DNA of 14,336 nucleotides from Chloromonas sp. AAM2 (GCA_004335635.1 QAXH01005050.1:695-15030), one strand, 5' to 3'; shown: positions 9,429 through 14,235, numbered from the stretch's first letter. The notes: generated from the sequence alone by a model not told the origin. A program made the numbers and translations.

Positions 9429-9935
9429 GTATTTGTATATATGCTCAGCGGGGGCAAGGGGGAAGGGATATTGCCGGTAACCTACTGGTCACCCTTTTCA
9501 ATAACAACAAAGTCAACTTGAACAATTTCCAGCGCAATAGGCTGTGTTATCTCCCAGTACTCAACCCTACAGCAACTAAGGGCAGACATGCAGCTCCTTG
9601 CCAGAAGGCTAACGCAGCACAATCTGGCCTTCCCGTGCCGTTACTGTGGGGCGTTGCCATGGAGGGGTTTGGCAAACAGTAACTATGGCGGGGGCGGGGG
9701 CTGATATGGGCCGATATGGGCCCATCAATTCCTGTGAGCCCCTCGTCCTGTGGCTTCCTCGAGGTAAGCAGATCACCAAATTGCCCGCATCTGTCTACCA
9801 ACCTTTCTGCGAACCTGGTTGACGCTCGCACCCTCGACATGCCTGCTGTTGTGCTGCTTGCTTTTTCTGCAGACGGTTGCGGCTGCGGCCCGAGCGTTGA
9901 AAGGCCTTAAGAAGGGCCTGCTCGGCAAGAAGTAA
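540..9935 (+). CDS. 15-exon gene (5' partial) for an unrecognised protein with two GHY/FDF modules and a degenerate EF-hand-like C-terminus
   Basis: The coding sequence joins 540-638, 935-1054, 1491-1619, 2259-2336, 2712-2826, 3381-3484, 3858-4021, 4683-4800, 6103-6174, 6476-6604, 7088-7171, 7520-7656, 7968-8036, 8222-8618 and 9873-9935. All introns are GT..AG, every phase matches its partner, and the total is 1878 nt (625 codons plus TAA). No start codon is visible, and the first exon opens in phase 0 after an acceptor, so the 5' end lies upstream. Residues about 26-200 and 216-400 are diverged copies of one module (PTGHY at 95-99 and 294-298; FDF at 165-167 and 360-362). Residues 405-450 resemble part of it again (RSAAQLF). 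Residues 461-590 look EF-hand-like but degenerate, and the end is Lys-rich (GLLGKK). There is no signal peptide or obvious membrane segment in the visible part and no catalytic motif. The family and function are unknown to me. The exon set is well supported. A missed small exon in the largest introns remains possible. Confidence 0.85.
639..934 (+). other. intron 1 with tandem echoes of the exon 2 start
   Basis: GT..AG intron of 296 bases. It contains two AG/ATTGC sites (exon-like starts at 827 and 876) that repeat the beginning of exon 2 (CAG/ATC GCC CAC). The site at 826 has a long pyrimidine tract before it, and the reading frame from 827 is open straight into exon 2 (36 extra codons). Confidence 0.65.
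935..1054 (+). CDS. exon 2, first half of module 1
   Basis: Encodes 40 residues beginning IAHILRCFTMGDELVRS and ending EAMTSAMQ, phase 0 at both ends. The acceptor is TTTCTTACGCAG and the donor CAG/GTAGGG. It aligns with IRVMGCFLAGPHKVEVA of exon 7 in module 2. RSAAQLF recurs exactly in exon 12. A 36-codon extension using the acceptor at 825-826 is possible. Confidence 0.85.
1060..1121 (+). repeat. interstitial telomere-like repeat (TTTAGGG type)
   Basis: Several CTTAGGG and TTTAGGG units with two CCTGGGG interruptions, starting a few bases after the donor of exon 2. TTTAGGG is the plant-type telomere unit, also used by many green algae. Confidence 0.8.
1127..1169 (+). pseudogene. exon 2 echo (intronic copy of exon 2, codons 48-61)
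   Basis: Aligns without gaps to 976-1018 with 9 differences in 43 bases, all at third codon positions. It encodes VRSAAQLLTRAMDL against VRSAAQLFTRAIDL. No acceptor in the correct phase and no donor close by were found, so it is probably not spliced in now. An old mutually exclusive exon or a fragment from a paralogue would look alike. Confidence 0.8.
1418..1480. repeat. 9-bp degenerate minisatellite
   Basis: Repeated ATAACCGTC/ATAACCGCC units with a few changes, lying just before the 3' splice site of intron 2. Confidence 0.75.
1491..1619 (+). CDS. exon 3, first PTGHY signature
   Basis: Encodes 43 residues (ERDVHALHQQLGWYS start, QALANRLK end), phase 0 at both ends. The acceptor is CCCCCTGCAG and the donor AAG/GTGACG. 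The core NPTGHYELNL aligns with HPTGHYVLDL of exon 8. Confidence 0.9.
1620..2258 (+). other. intron 3
   Basis: 639 bases holding a family A copy (1828-1900). The rest shows no repeat or coding sense. TATA-like words occur at about 2064 and 2150, but they are inside an intron with no following gene start. The acceptor is TTTCTTGCACAG. Confidence 0.75.
1828..1900 (-). repeat. dispersed repeat family A, copy 2
   Basis: TTTTTACATCAGGGCAGCC at the left end, CGGGATGTGTACCGCCCTGA in the middle and CCTGAGCAAGGAA at the right end. It matches copies 1, 4 and 5. Confidence 0.8.
2259..2336 (+). CDS. exon 4, N-W-N-I stretch of module 1
   Basis: Encodes 26 residues (DVAYSEPSDGNNWHNIVHD start, SSTVK end), phase 0 at both ends. 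The acceptor is TTGCACAG and the donor AAG/GTAATT. NNWHNIV aligns with NFWNIRL of exon 9. The short length makes boundaries depend on the splice sites, which are both strong. Confidence 0.85.
2337..2711 (+). other. intron 4 with 21-bp repeat and a long family A copy
   Basis: 375 bases. A 21-bp unit CGCATGGTCCTCATCATTGC is repeated about 2.5 times at 2343-2395. Most of the rest is family A copy 3 with its pyrimidine-rich extension. The acceptor is CCTTGGCTCAG. Confidence 0.75.
2395..2644 (+). repeat. dispersed repeat family A, copy 3 (long form)
   Basis: The core at 2548-2644 runs from TTTCTTGCTCAGGGTAGG to GATGTAA. About 150 bases before it (from CTCATGGACTAGCTTG) also match 10204-10346 upstream of copy 8, including GCTTTGCATGCGCCTTCT and a C/T-rich tract. 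So the full element may be about 230-250 bp. Confidence 0.75.
2712..2826 (+). CDS. exon 5, FDF segment of module 1
   Basis: Encodes VPHNYGPPEAWKG through PPEDAEPI plus the first base of a Gly codon. Phase 0 in, phase 1 out. The acceptor is GGCTCAG and the donor ATCG/GTAAGG. W-K-G...G-T-L-A-F-D-F aligns with W-G-A-F...L-E-F-D-F of exon 10. The following intron holds a copy of its 3' end with the donor. Confidence 0.9.
2841..2885 (+). repeat. interstitial telomere-like repeat (TTTAGGG type)
   Basis: About five TTTAGGG units, some altered (TTTAGGAC, TTTAGGGG), between exon 5 and its echo. The same order is seen after exon 2. Confidence 0.8.
2891..2947 (+). pseudogene. exon 5 echo with preserved donor site
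   Basis: Aligns without gaps to 2775-2831 with 7 differences in 57 bases, 6 of them at third codon positions. It encodes FDFVSNVGPPEDAEPI against FDFVSNVVPPEDAEPI and keeps the GGTAAG donor. Use of this donor as an exon extension adds 116 bases and shifts the frame, so it is likely a relic. No acceptor in phase 1 was found just upstream. Confidence 0.85.
3381..3484 (+). CDS. exon 6, end of module 1
   Basis: Completes the split Gly and encodes 34 more residues (DDQLLDFLHHGIGILFNEQG start, EADLQ end). Phase 1 in, phase 0 out. The acceptor is AATGTTCAG and the donor CAG/GTAAGA. It is acidic, likely helical, and links the two modules. Confidence 0.88.
3485..3857 (+). other. intron 6 carrying a family B retroposon insertion
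   Basis: 373 bases. A 72-base insertion (3668-3739) ending in an AC microsatellite is flanked by a 17-bp direct repeat. Elsewhere nothing is recognised. The acceptor is GCCCAACAG. Confidence 0.8.
3651..3756 (+). mobile_element. family B short retroposon insertion with (AC)n tail and target-site duplication
   Basis: The direct repeat CACAGCCTCCATCCTTG occurs at 3651-3667 and 3740-3756. Between the copies are 33 bases of unique sequence (CTGAGCAGTCCTCCCCGGAC, then TGAAGGCCATGTA) and an (AC)n run to 3739. The unique part matches the reverse complement of 5759-5793. A long target-site duplication, a 5'-truncated body and a simple-repeat 3' tail are what target-primed retroposition leaves. Confidence 0.8.
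3858..4021 (+). CDS. exon 7, start of module 2
   Basis: Encodes 54 residues (VALLRQEVGHQFFFTC start, NFWTVMY end) plus two bases of a Ser codon. Phase 0 in, phase 2 out. The acceptor is CCCAACAG and the donor AG/GTAATA. TCAQLIRVMGCFLAGPHKVE aligns with exon 1-2 residues YCHQIAHILRCFTMGDELVR. The next intron contains a decayed copy of its second half. Confidence 0.9.
4022..4682 (+). other. intron 7 with an exon 7 echo
   Basis: 661 bases. It begins AT-rich (4022-4140), then has an exon 7 echo (4145-4232), then mostly unremarkable sequence. The word ACCATGCTTTGGGCGA occurs twice, near 4417 and 4542, and ATGCC is repeated at about 4566-4580. The acceptor is TGCACTGCAG. Confidence 0.75.
4145..4232 (+). 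pseudogene. exon 7 echo, decayed
   Basis: 4166-4232 aligns to 3944-4010 with about 9 differences in 67 bases, at first, second and third codon positions. It reads PHKAEVAVPLYSLPVDRKHF against PHKVEVAVLLYSLLVDKKNF. 4145-4163 aligns to 3912-3930, but 11 bases are missing between the two blocks, so the frame is broken. This copy looks dead. Confidence 0.8.
4683..4800 (+). CDS. exon 8, second PTGHY signature
   Basis: Completes the split Ser and encodes 39 residues (LRSLEQSLLMWRLGPG start, NSHSHEQ end). Phase 2 in, phase 0 out. The acceptor is CACTGCAG and the donor CAG/GTAAAG. HPTGHYVLDL aligns with NPTGHYELNL of exon 3. The intron here is seven residues earlier in the module than the one after exon 3. 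Confidence 0.9.
4873..4944 (+). repeat. dispersed repeat family A, copy 4
   Basis: The cleanest copy: it runs TTTCTTGCTCAGGG, GGGCGGTGCCCATCCCGT, GCTTCCCTGGTGTAAA, followed by a TACATATATATG tail. The tail is shared, inverted, by copy 5. Confidence 0.85.
4970..5501. repeat. 23-bp minisatellite, about 23 units
   Basis: The unit is close to GGGGTACAGAATGCTAGTGC plus AAA. Units differ at the GTGC/CACA/GCGC position. Several units from about 5347 on carry CTACTGATAAGG in place of CTAGTGCAAAGG. There are no unique spacers, so it is not a CRISPR array. Confidence 0.93.
5687..5758. repeat. (GTT)n microsatellite forming the tail of family B copy 2
   Basis: About 24 GTT units with one GTA interruption, directly joined by TTACATGG to the family B body. 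Confidence 0.93.
5687..5900 (-). mobile_element. family B short retroposon, copy 2, (AAC)n tail
   Basis: Read on the minus strand, the body ends TGAAGGCCATGTA and continues into (AAC)n. The body matches copy 1 over TGAGCAGTCCTCCCCGG and copy 3 over GCAAAGTCAACTTGAACAAT (one change). Similarity with copy 3 stops near CAGTAC (5899). A clear target-site duplication was not found. Confidence 0.7.
6103..6174 (+). CDS. exon 9, N-F-W-N-I stretch of module 2
   Basis: Encodes 24 residues (VARKLVELAANSNDVPNFWN start, IRLQ end), phase 0 at both ends. The acceptor is TCATTGTAG and the donor CAG/GTCAGT. Together with exon 8 it aligns with exons 3-4 (QALANRL...NNWHNIV). Confidence 0.88.
6175..6475 (+). 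other. intron 9
   Basis: 301 bases with no repeat, echo or coding sense recognised. It ends in the acceptor TTGCATCTGCAG. Confidence 0.7.
6476..6604 (+). CDS. exon 10, FDF segment of module 2
   Basis: Encodes 43 residues (GNRKSMVENRNMWGAF start, CVLNRNK end), phase 0 at both ends. The acceptor is ATCTGCAG and the donor AAG/GTGGGG. W-L-E-F-D-F-I aligns with L-A-F-D-F-V of exon 5. Confidence 0.9.
6719..6852. repeat. 28-bp tandem array of near-palindromes
   Basis: Four units start at 6719, 6747, 6775 and 6803, and a partial fifth at 6831. Each contains a version of TTCCTGATATATCAGGAA, an 18-bp perfect palindrome in consensus, plus an AT-rich linker. The last unit merges into family A sequence. 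Confidence 0.88.
6843..6887 (-). repeat. dispersed repeat family A, fragment (copy 6)
   Basis: It contains GGAAAGCCGGCAGCGGACAT and ACGGGATGGGCACCGCCCT, the centre of family A. The left end is lost in the 28-bp array and the right end is missing. Confidence 0.7.
7088..7171 (+). CDS. exon 11
   Basis: Encodes 28 residues (ADWENATKGDRLDAVTKLAK, then RMEMMRIK), phase 0 at both ends. The acceptor is GTCTCAG and the donor AAG/GTGAGG. It is likely a charged helix and holds the position that exon 6 has after module 1. Confidence 0.85.
7270..7326 (-). repeat. dispersed repeat family A, copy 7 (diverged)
   Basis: CTTACAACAGGGCAGCCGTC and GCGGGTCGGGATGGGCATAG, then GGCAAGAAA. It is closest to copy 2 and has lost the CCGCCCT block. 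Confidence 0.65.
7400..7489 (+). pseudogene. exon 12 echo, upstream and degraded
   Basis: Aligns to 7502-7605, covering intron end, acceptor and exon start. GGTGCCTGGGTGTGCTCGCC matches AGTGGCTGGGTGTGCTCGCC. It has small deletions of about 4 and 12 bases, a lost acceptor (GACGGG for GACAGG) and a broken frame, so it cannot replace exon 12. Confidence 0.8.
7520..7656 (+). CDS. exon 12, partial third module
   Basis: Encodes 45 residues (DMYGHFWDGSGWVCSPW start, DRLMRLLV end) plus two bases of Arg. Phase 0 in, phase 2 out, donor AG/GTGGGA. W-R-S-A-A-Q-L-F followed by an amphipathic stretch repeats exon 2 (VRSAAQLF...EAMTSAM). It is Trp-rich. Confidence 0.87.
7657..7967 (+). other. intron 12
   Basis: 311 bases. 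It contains a short repeat of GTAACAGCAC(A/G)TGCA (about 7693-7727) and a CCTG-rich pyrimidine stretch before the acceptor CAACCGCAG. Nothing else is recognised. Confidence 0.7.
7968..8036 (+). CDS. exon 13, start of EF-hand-like region
   Basis: Completes Arg, encodes 22 residues (SDTRSGDIATDSYLEDIFDA, then NS) and two bases of Ser. Phase 2 in, phase 2 out, donor AG/GTGAGG. S-Y-L-E-D-I-F-D-A-N-S looks like the first helix and loop start of an EF-hand. Confidence 0.85.
8222..8618 (+). CDS. exon 14, rest of EF-hand-like pair with low-complexity insert
   Basis: Completes Ser and encodes 132 residues. Phase 2 in, phase 0 out. The acceptor is CTCCTTGCAG and the donor CTG/GTAAGT. With exon 13 it forms the loop D-A-N-S-S-E-E-G-E-L-S-T-E-A-F, two residues longer than a canonical EF-hand loop and lacking the terminal Glu. 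Residues about 512-572 are rich in Gly, Ala, Ser and Pro. VVDFATFVELF (576-586) resembles the end of a second EF-hand with Thr in place of Glu. Calcium binding is therefore doubtful. Confidence 0.88.
9008..9089 (-). repeat. dispersed repeat family A, copy 5
   Basis: ACATATAGATGCATTTACAC, then CAGGGCCGCC, ACGGGATGGATACCGCCCTG and CCTTGAGCAAGAAA. It shares the AT-rich tail with copy 4 and is full length for the core. Confidence 0.82.
9371..9429. repeat. (CTAT)n microsatellite forming the tail of family B copy 3
   Basis: Fourteen or more CTAT units joined to CTGTATTTGTATATATGCTC of the family B copy. Confidence 0.93.
9371..9560 (-). mobile_element. family B short retroposon, copy 3, (ATAG)n tail
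   Basis: GCTCAGCGGGGGCAAGGGGG, then ACCTACTGGTCACC and ACAAAGTCAACTTGAACAAT match copy 2 (GCTCAGCAGGGGCAAGAGGG; CCTGTTGGTCACC). The tail junction differs from copies 1 and 2. The body ends near CAGTAC. Confidence 0.7.
9873..9935 (+). CDS. exon 15, terminal exon with stop
   Basis: Encodes TVAAAARALKGLKKGLLGKK and TAA, entered in phase 0 from exon 14. The acceptor CTTTTTCTGCAG is strong. The basic, Ala/Leu-rich tail is a plausible C-terminus. The frame is confirmed only by phase, because this tail has no family signature. Confidence 0.75.
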   Translation, partial: TVAAAARALKGLKKGLLGKK

Positions 9936-10203
9936 GGGCTCCTGACAGCCAGCGGTCCGCTCTGGTGTTCTTGCTTCTTGGCTTCAACAATAGAAGCGCT
10001 GAATGGAGCGTCTTGTTTGAACCCGGACATGTTCGGGAAAGTAACACGCTCTGGCATTTCCAGCCGTTGTGTCATGAGCGCTTCTGTTGGCTTCCAGGCG
10101 CCAATGGAGTGTTTGTTAGATCAGGGGAGCAGCCGTTACATGGTCACACATTGCCATCGCGCTTTCAACTGACGTTCAAGACAGCCTGGCCTGGTGTGCA
10201 AGC

Positions 10204-10428
10204 AACACGCTCACGGACTAGCTTGGGCCAGCATGCTTTGCATGCGCCTTCTGTGCTCACTTGACCTGCTTTTTGTGGCTTCCTCAGGCGCTTACCTTTC
10301 TCTTTGCCTTGTTCCTTCCTGCCTCCGGGCCTCTTACTGCGTTACTTCTTTCTTGCTCAGGGTTGGTCAGGGTCGGTCAGGGCGGTACACATTCCGTCCC
10401 GCGTCCTTTGACGGCTTCCCTGATGTAA
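10204..10428 (+). repeat. dispersed repeat family A, copy 8 (long form)
   Basis: The core at 10347-10428 runs from TTTCTTGCTCAGGGTTGG to GCTTCCCTGATGTAA, with GGTCAGG doubled. The preceding 140 bases match those before copy 3 (GACTAGCTTG, GCTTTGCATGCGCCTTCT, GCCTTGTTCCTTCCTGC). Confidence 0.78.
10424..10428 (+). terminator. possible polyadenylation signal TGTAA
   Basis: First TGTAA downstream of the stop at 9935, about 490 bases away, within family A copy 8. Use of TGTAA is established for chlorophyte algae. Assignment to this gene is inference. Confidence 0.35.
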
Positions 10429-10647
10429 CAAATCATCTGAGCTCGCTGAAAACTTGTACCACTTGACACTGGAACATATTCATTTGCATCAGATCAAGCA
10501 CGGCTCCGCCTGTTGACAATTGCATATGGCTCGCGCTCCTGACAGCGTCCTTGCTGAGCTTGGACCTTGCAAGGGAGTCGAGAAGCAAGCAAGGGTGGTT
10601 GGGAGCAGGTGTTGGGCAATCCTGCTTGGTTTGCCTCGCTTGTCTGG

Positions 10648-10700
10648 TTTCCTTGCTCAGGCAACGGCAGGGCGGTGCTGCGCCCGTCTCATGCCCTGTG
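10648..10700 (+). repeat. dispersed repeat family A, fragment (copy 9)
   Basis: TTTCCTTGCTCAGGCAACGG, then CAGGGCGGTGCTGCGCCCGT. The right end is lost. Confidence 0.65.
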
Positions 10701-10984
10701 ACCCTTCCTTCAGCTGCGTACACGTACACTGCATATGTACTGAATCTGTACTGGATGTGTACTGCATACTGGCAAGGTCAGTGGACTTCGCAGTTACTCA
10801 AAACCCAGGCTTTTGTTTTTTGGGTTTGATATCAAGTCTGCTGGCTAGCCGGTGTTGAGCACGCGCCTCACGGCCTGCAACGTGTGTGCTCGTATGCACC
10901 AGCGTCATTGCAGCTGTGAGAAAACTGGTACCTGCAGCTGTATCTGCCTCGTTCCCGTGTTTGCTGAGCTGAAATTTTCCAGAT

Positions 10985-11184
10985 TCAGATATGTTCCTCC
11001 ATGAGCTCTGGCATTGTTTTCTCAATGTTTGGGGAGACGTTTCCTTCCGGCTTCCTGGTCGTGGCGGTATTCAGCCAAGGGCCGGTGGCTGGCCAGCCCA
11101 AAGATACCGGCGCCCAGAACTCATTACGTGTAGGGCTGACAGGCAGACGAGGGTCCATACTGCTGATTTGAGTGGGGCTGGGGG
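10985..11184 (-). other. isolated open frame, possible terminal exon, unassigned
   Basis: On the minus strand an acceptor-like GGCTCCTGCAG precedes about 65 open codons (reading ...SPTQISSMDPRLPVSP...WPATGPWLNTATTRKP...MPELMEEHI, then TGA). The plus strand also has an acceptor (TTTTCCAG at 10982) and an open, hydrophobic frame over the same bases. I do not recognise either product and no partner exons were found. Confidence 0.25.
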
Positions 11185-11189
11185 CTGCA

Positions 11190-12300
11190 GGAGCCACCAC
11201 AAGTGCTCATAAGGCATACGTCCGTGCACACGGTTGTGGCAAAACATGGGTCCTGTGCACAGCATGTGACCTTATCTGTTCAGTGCGTATGCACTTGCTA
11301 CATTTTTTTAGGGTACTGTGTATTTCGATGGTACAGACATGCCATTGCTGAATAGACTAAACCTGAGTGGTTGCCTTCGTCGCCCTCAACCATCCCAAGT
11401 ACAGCAGTGGTGTACCCACAGCAGCAGAGATGCCTTTGTGCCTGAAGCGCTCCGCACAATAAGCTGCCGTTCTCATCCTTTCCTCTTCAAAAGACCAATG
11501 CTGGGTTGCTAGTCATGGGTTCATTGGCCAGCATCAAAGCAGTTGCCTTTCTCCAGTGGTATACGAGGCTTCCGATGGCAGCGGCTGCACAGCAAGGCAT
11601 GATGCAAGGCATTCGCGTTTTTTTCCAGCACAACTACAGTGATAGTCCCTATTTCCTTCTCAAAAGCTAGTTGTGTATTTGTTGGTGTCGGAAGCTGGCT
11701 TACACGGGCCGACGCACTTCATGCGAAGCACCTGTGTGGTCTCTCGCTGAGACCAGCAAAGAGGAAGTGGATAGCTACAGCAACAACATTTCACTGATAT
11801 ATGCACGTGAAGCCGCAATCAGAAAGACGCTGTACATGCACACAAGCCCACAGTGCAGGGAGCTTCCCACGAGGCAAATCATGGTCTCATGCTGCATGTG
11901 CATGTGAATGGGCTGCATGCGGGTGCGTATTCATCTGGGCTGCGCACCAAATCAGCAACGTTGACTGCAGTACACTGTTCCAACTCTTGCCATGGCAACT
12001 GCGCATACACTGCTTCAACTTGTGTCATGTCTGACCATAACCTTACGTGGTGCTACTGACATGAATATGCTCAGTGCAAGGTGGCTCATGTCCTGCTGGC
12101 ATTGTAGTGTCAAAGAGAGCCAGCAGCAAGTCAATGCCAGCAGTACCGCGGCACAAACACCAAGTGACATTCTCAGACCTCTCTGCATCCTGCAACAAAA
12201 TTTTGTCAAGTTGCCACACCACGCCAACAAGATGATTGCGTAACCATGGGATAACTGCCGGGCAACTTCGGATGGACATGATTAGGTCAGCACCAGTTGT
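11190..12300. other. intergenic stretch without a recognisable feature
   Basis: Short open frames occur on both strands, but none has protein-like sequence with supporting splice sites. I see no repeat family, RNA gene or tandem array. Confidence 0.5.
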
Positions 12301-12321
12301 AGCTGAACAATACATGAATAT

Positions 12322-12763
12322 GGTATACGTCTACTTTTTATTGTAGACCATAGCGGTTCCCTCACTCCCCTCCCCCACTCTCAACTTTGTCCTCTGTGTT
12401 CTCCCTTGCAATCAAACTTTGAAACGGGTCTACATAGTACACATACTATACACTAATTACCAGGAAATGAGAAAGCCAGGAAGAAAGACAACTCAAGTCA
12501 GTGAGGGAAGCTCTTGTGAAAAGCATGTTTGTCAGGAGTACCCACGAGTACCCACATGTACACATGGCGCCCAACCGAGTTGCACAAGTGGCAAGGGTAC
12601 GGATATGGATCCAAGTGCAGACCCAAGTAGCGCAGACCAGGGACTGGCACTAGGGACCACTCATCGCTTATGGGTGTCCATCACGAGTTTTGTGCTGCAG
12701 ACAAGCAGACGGTTGCAGCCACTTCTACAATTGCTGTGGCCAAGGGCGGACCAGGACGGGTAG
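12322..12763 (+). mobile_element. possible LTR-retrotransposon remnant (LTR end, primer-binding-site-like word, short ORF)
   Basis: A C/T-rich block and GCAATCAAACTTTG (about 12360-12422) resemble an LTR R/U5 region. CACA at 12561-12564 is followed by TGGCGCCCAACCGAG (12565-12579), which begins like the Lys-tRNA-type primer-binding sites of retroelements. A small ORF starts MDPSADPSSADQG at 12605 and ends at 12763. No second LTR, reverse transcriptase or target duplication is visible, so this is weak. Confidence 0.2.
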
Positions 12764-13020
12764 CCGGGTTTGCGGCAAGAGTTGTGAGCATCCAGGACCG
12801 TGCGCAACATATGGTGCTATGTGGTCACAACAAGAGCTGTTTGTTGCCATGGTGGTAATGTACTTTGCGCCAAAGGACTGCCTTCAATAAGTTTGCTGTT
12901 AGCAACAGCAGCTGTTATGTGGCAATAGAAGGTGGTGGCAACAACATCACGTATTGCGCCAGAAACATGTGAGTTGCATAAACCTACACCACACAACAAA
13001 CAAGAACAACGACCACAACG
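12764..13020. other. unassigned sequence
   Basis: Contains CAACGACCACAACGACCACA short repeats at 13006-13025. No coding or structural feature is supported. Confidence 0.4.
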
Positions 13021-13027
13021 ACCACAA

Positions 13028-13313
13028 GGGTCTTCAGGTCTCTCGGTTGCTGGGTGTGCATGGGCTTACTGAAGGAGACAGGTGCCTGCCTCTACAATGT
13101 TCATGACACGATTGTCATGATGTGGATGTCCAGGTACAGACTCATGAGCCCGGAGACCCAGAGACCGCGCGGTAGGGTCTTCAGGTCACTGGGTTGCTGG
13201 GTGTGCTGCCCAAAAGTCATGCTCTTGGTGCAGCAGGCAAGTATCCTATGCCATAATTGCCCTGAGAAGTGTTCCTGGCGAAGACCTGAAGACCTGAAGA
13301 CCCAGAGACCTAG
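13028..13313. repeat. direct and inverted copies of GGGTCTTCAGGTC
   Basis: GGGTCTTCAGGTC followed by TCGGTTGCTGGGTGTGC (13028-13059) is repeated with few changes at 13167-13198. The reverse complement GACCTGAAGACC appears at 13284-13302, next to CAGAGACC, which is also present at 13158-13166. This may be the diverged edge of the 85-bp array, which shares CCCAGAGACC. Confidence 0.6.
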
Positions 13314-13426
13314 CTGATTATGTAAGTTTCAGGAAGCCTAGCCTAGTTGTTGTCCGACTGTCCGACTTGCTATACCAAGCAAGTGTCTGGTGCATGTTGT
13401 TCACATCAATCACTGTCCCTATGCCG

Positions 13427-14235
13427 CACATCAAACGTATACCCAGAGACCCAGACACTCAGCACAGGAAAGAGCGCAGGACAGCGAAAATGGCATGCAA
13501 AGGCTTGAGATGCCACACGTCAGACGTATACCCAGAGGCCCAGAGACCCAGACACCCAGCACAGGACAGACGGAGTGGCATGCAAAGGGTTGATGTGCAG
13601 CACGTCAGACGTGTACCCAGAGACCCAAGGACCCAGACACCCAGCCCAGGACAAGGAGTGGCATGCAAAGGCTTGAGGTGCAGGATGTCAGACGTGCGCC
13701 CAGAGGCCCAGACACCCAGACACCTAGCGCAGGACAGAGGGAGTGGCATGCACGCGCTTGGGATGCCACACGTCGGACGTATGCCCAGAGACCCAGAGAC
13801 CCAGAAACCCAGCACAGGACAGACGGTGCAGCACGTCAGACGTGTACCCAGAGACGCAAAGACCCAGAAACCCAGCGCAGGACAGCGGGAGTGGCATGCA
13901 AGGGCATGGGACACAGCACATCAGGCGTATACCCAGAGACCCAGAGACCCAGACACCCAGCGCAGGACAGAGGGAGTGGGATGCAAGGACATGGGATGCA
14001 GCACATCAGACGTCTACCCAGAGAGCCGGAGCCCCAGACACCTAGCGCAGGACAGAGGGATCGGCATGCAAGGGCTGTGGATGCAGCACATAGATACCCA
14101 GACACCTAGCGCAGGACAGAGGGAGAGGCATGCAAAGGCACGGGATGCAGCACATGAGACGTATACCTCGAGACCCAGAGACCCAGACATCCAGCGCAAT
14201 ACAAAGGGAGTGGAATGCAAGAGCATGGGACACGG
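13427..14235. repeat. 85-bp tandem array, about 10 units
   Basis: Units begin near CACGTCAGACGTATACCCAG at 13427, 13516, 13601, 13684, 13769, 13832, 13917, 14002, 14087 and 14151. Spacing is 85 (or 83-89), with two short units of 63-64. Each has CCCAGAGACCCAGACACC, AGCGCAGGACAGAGGGAGTG and GGCATGCAAAGG. Long open frames on both strands result from an 85-bp period that lacks stops and are not genes. Confidence 0.92.

Larger units (their letters stand above)
8619..9872 (+). other. intron 14, repeat-containing
   Basis: 1254 bases. 8619-9000 has nothing recognised. After that come family A copy 5, unique sequence (9090-9370), and a (CTAT)n run joined to family B copy 3. A strong donor-like GAG/GTAAGC at 9762 has no partner exon in a fitting phase. 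The acceptor is CTTTTTCTGCAG. Confidence 0.75.
9936..10984. other. 3' flank / untranslated region of the gene
   Basis: No coding exon with supporting splice sites was found. Family A copies lie at 10204-10428 and 10648-10700. The first TGTAA after the stop codon, the usual chlorophyte polyadenylation word, is at 10424-10428 and is the end of a family A copy. Confidence 0.5.

Noticed and set aside
9672..9762. Possible extra exon ending at the strong donor GAG/GTAAGC
   Set aside because: Frames from nearby acceptors either hit stops or end in phase 1, which does not fit exon 15 or exon 14. It is kept only as a caution on intron 14.
10194..10466. Hydrophobic open frame in the 3' flank
   Set aside because: It coincides with the long form of repeat family A, and the matching copy at 2395-2644 has a different, interrupted frame.
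12709..12790. Sequence GCAGACGGTTGCAGCC as an echo of exon 15
   Set aside because: The match to GCAGACGGTTGCGGCTGCGG is short, does not extend, and can be chance.
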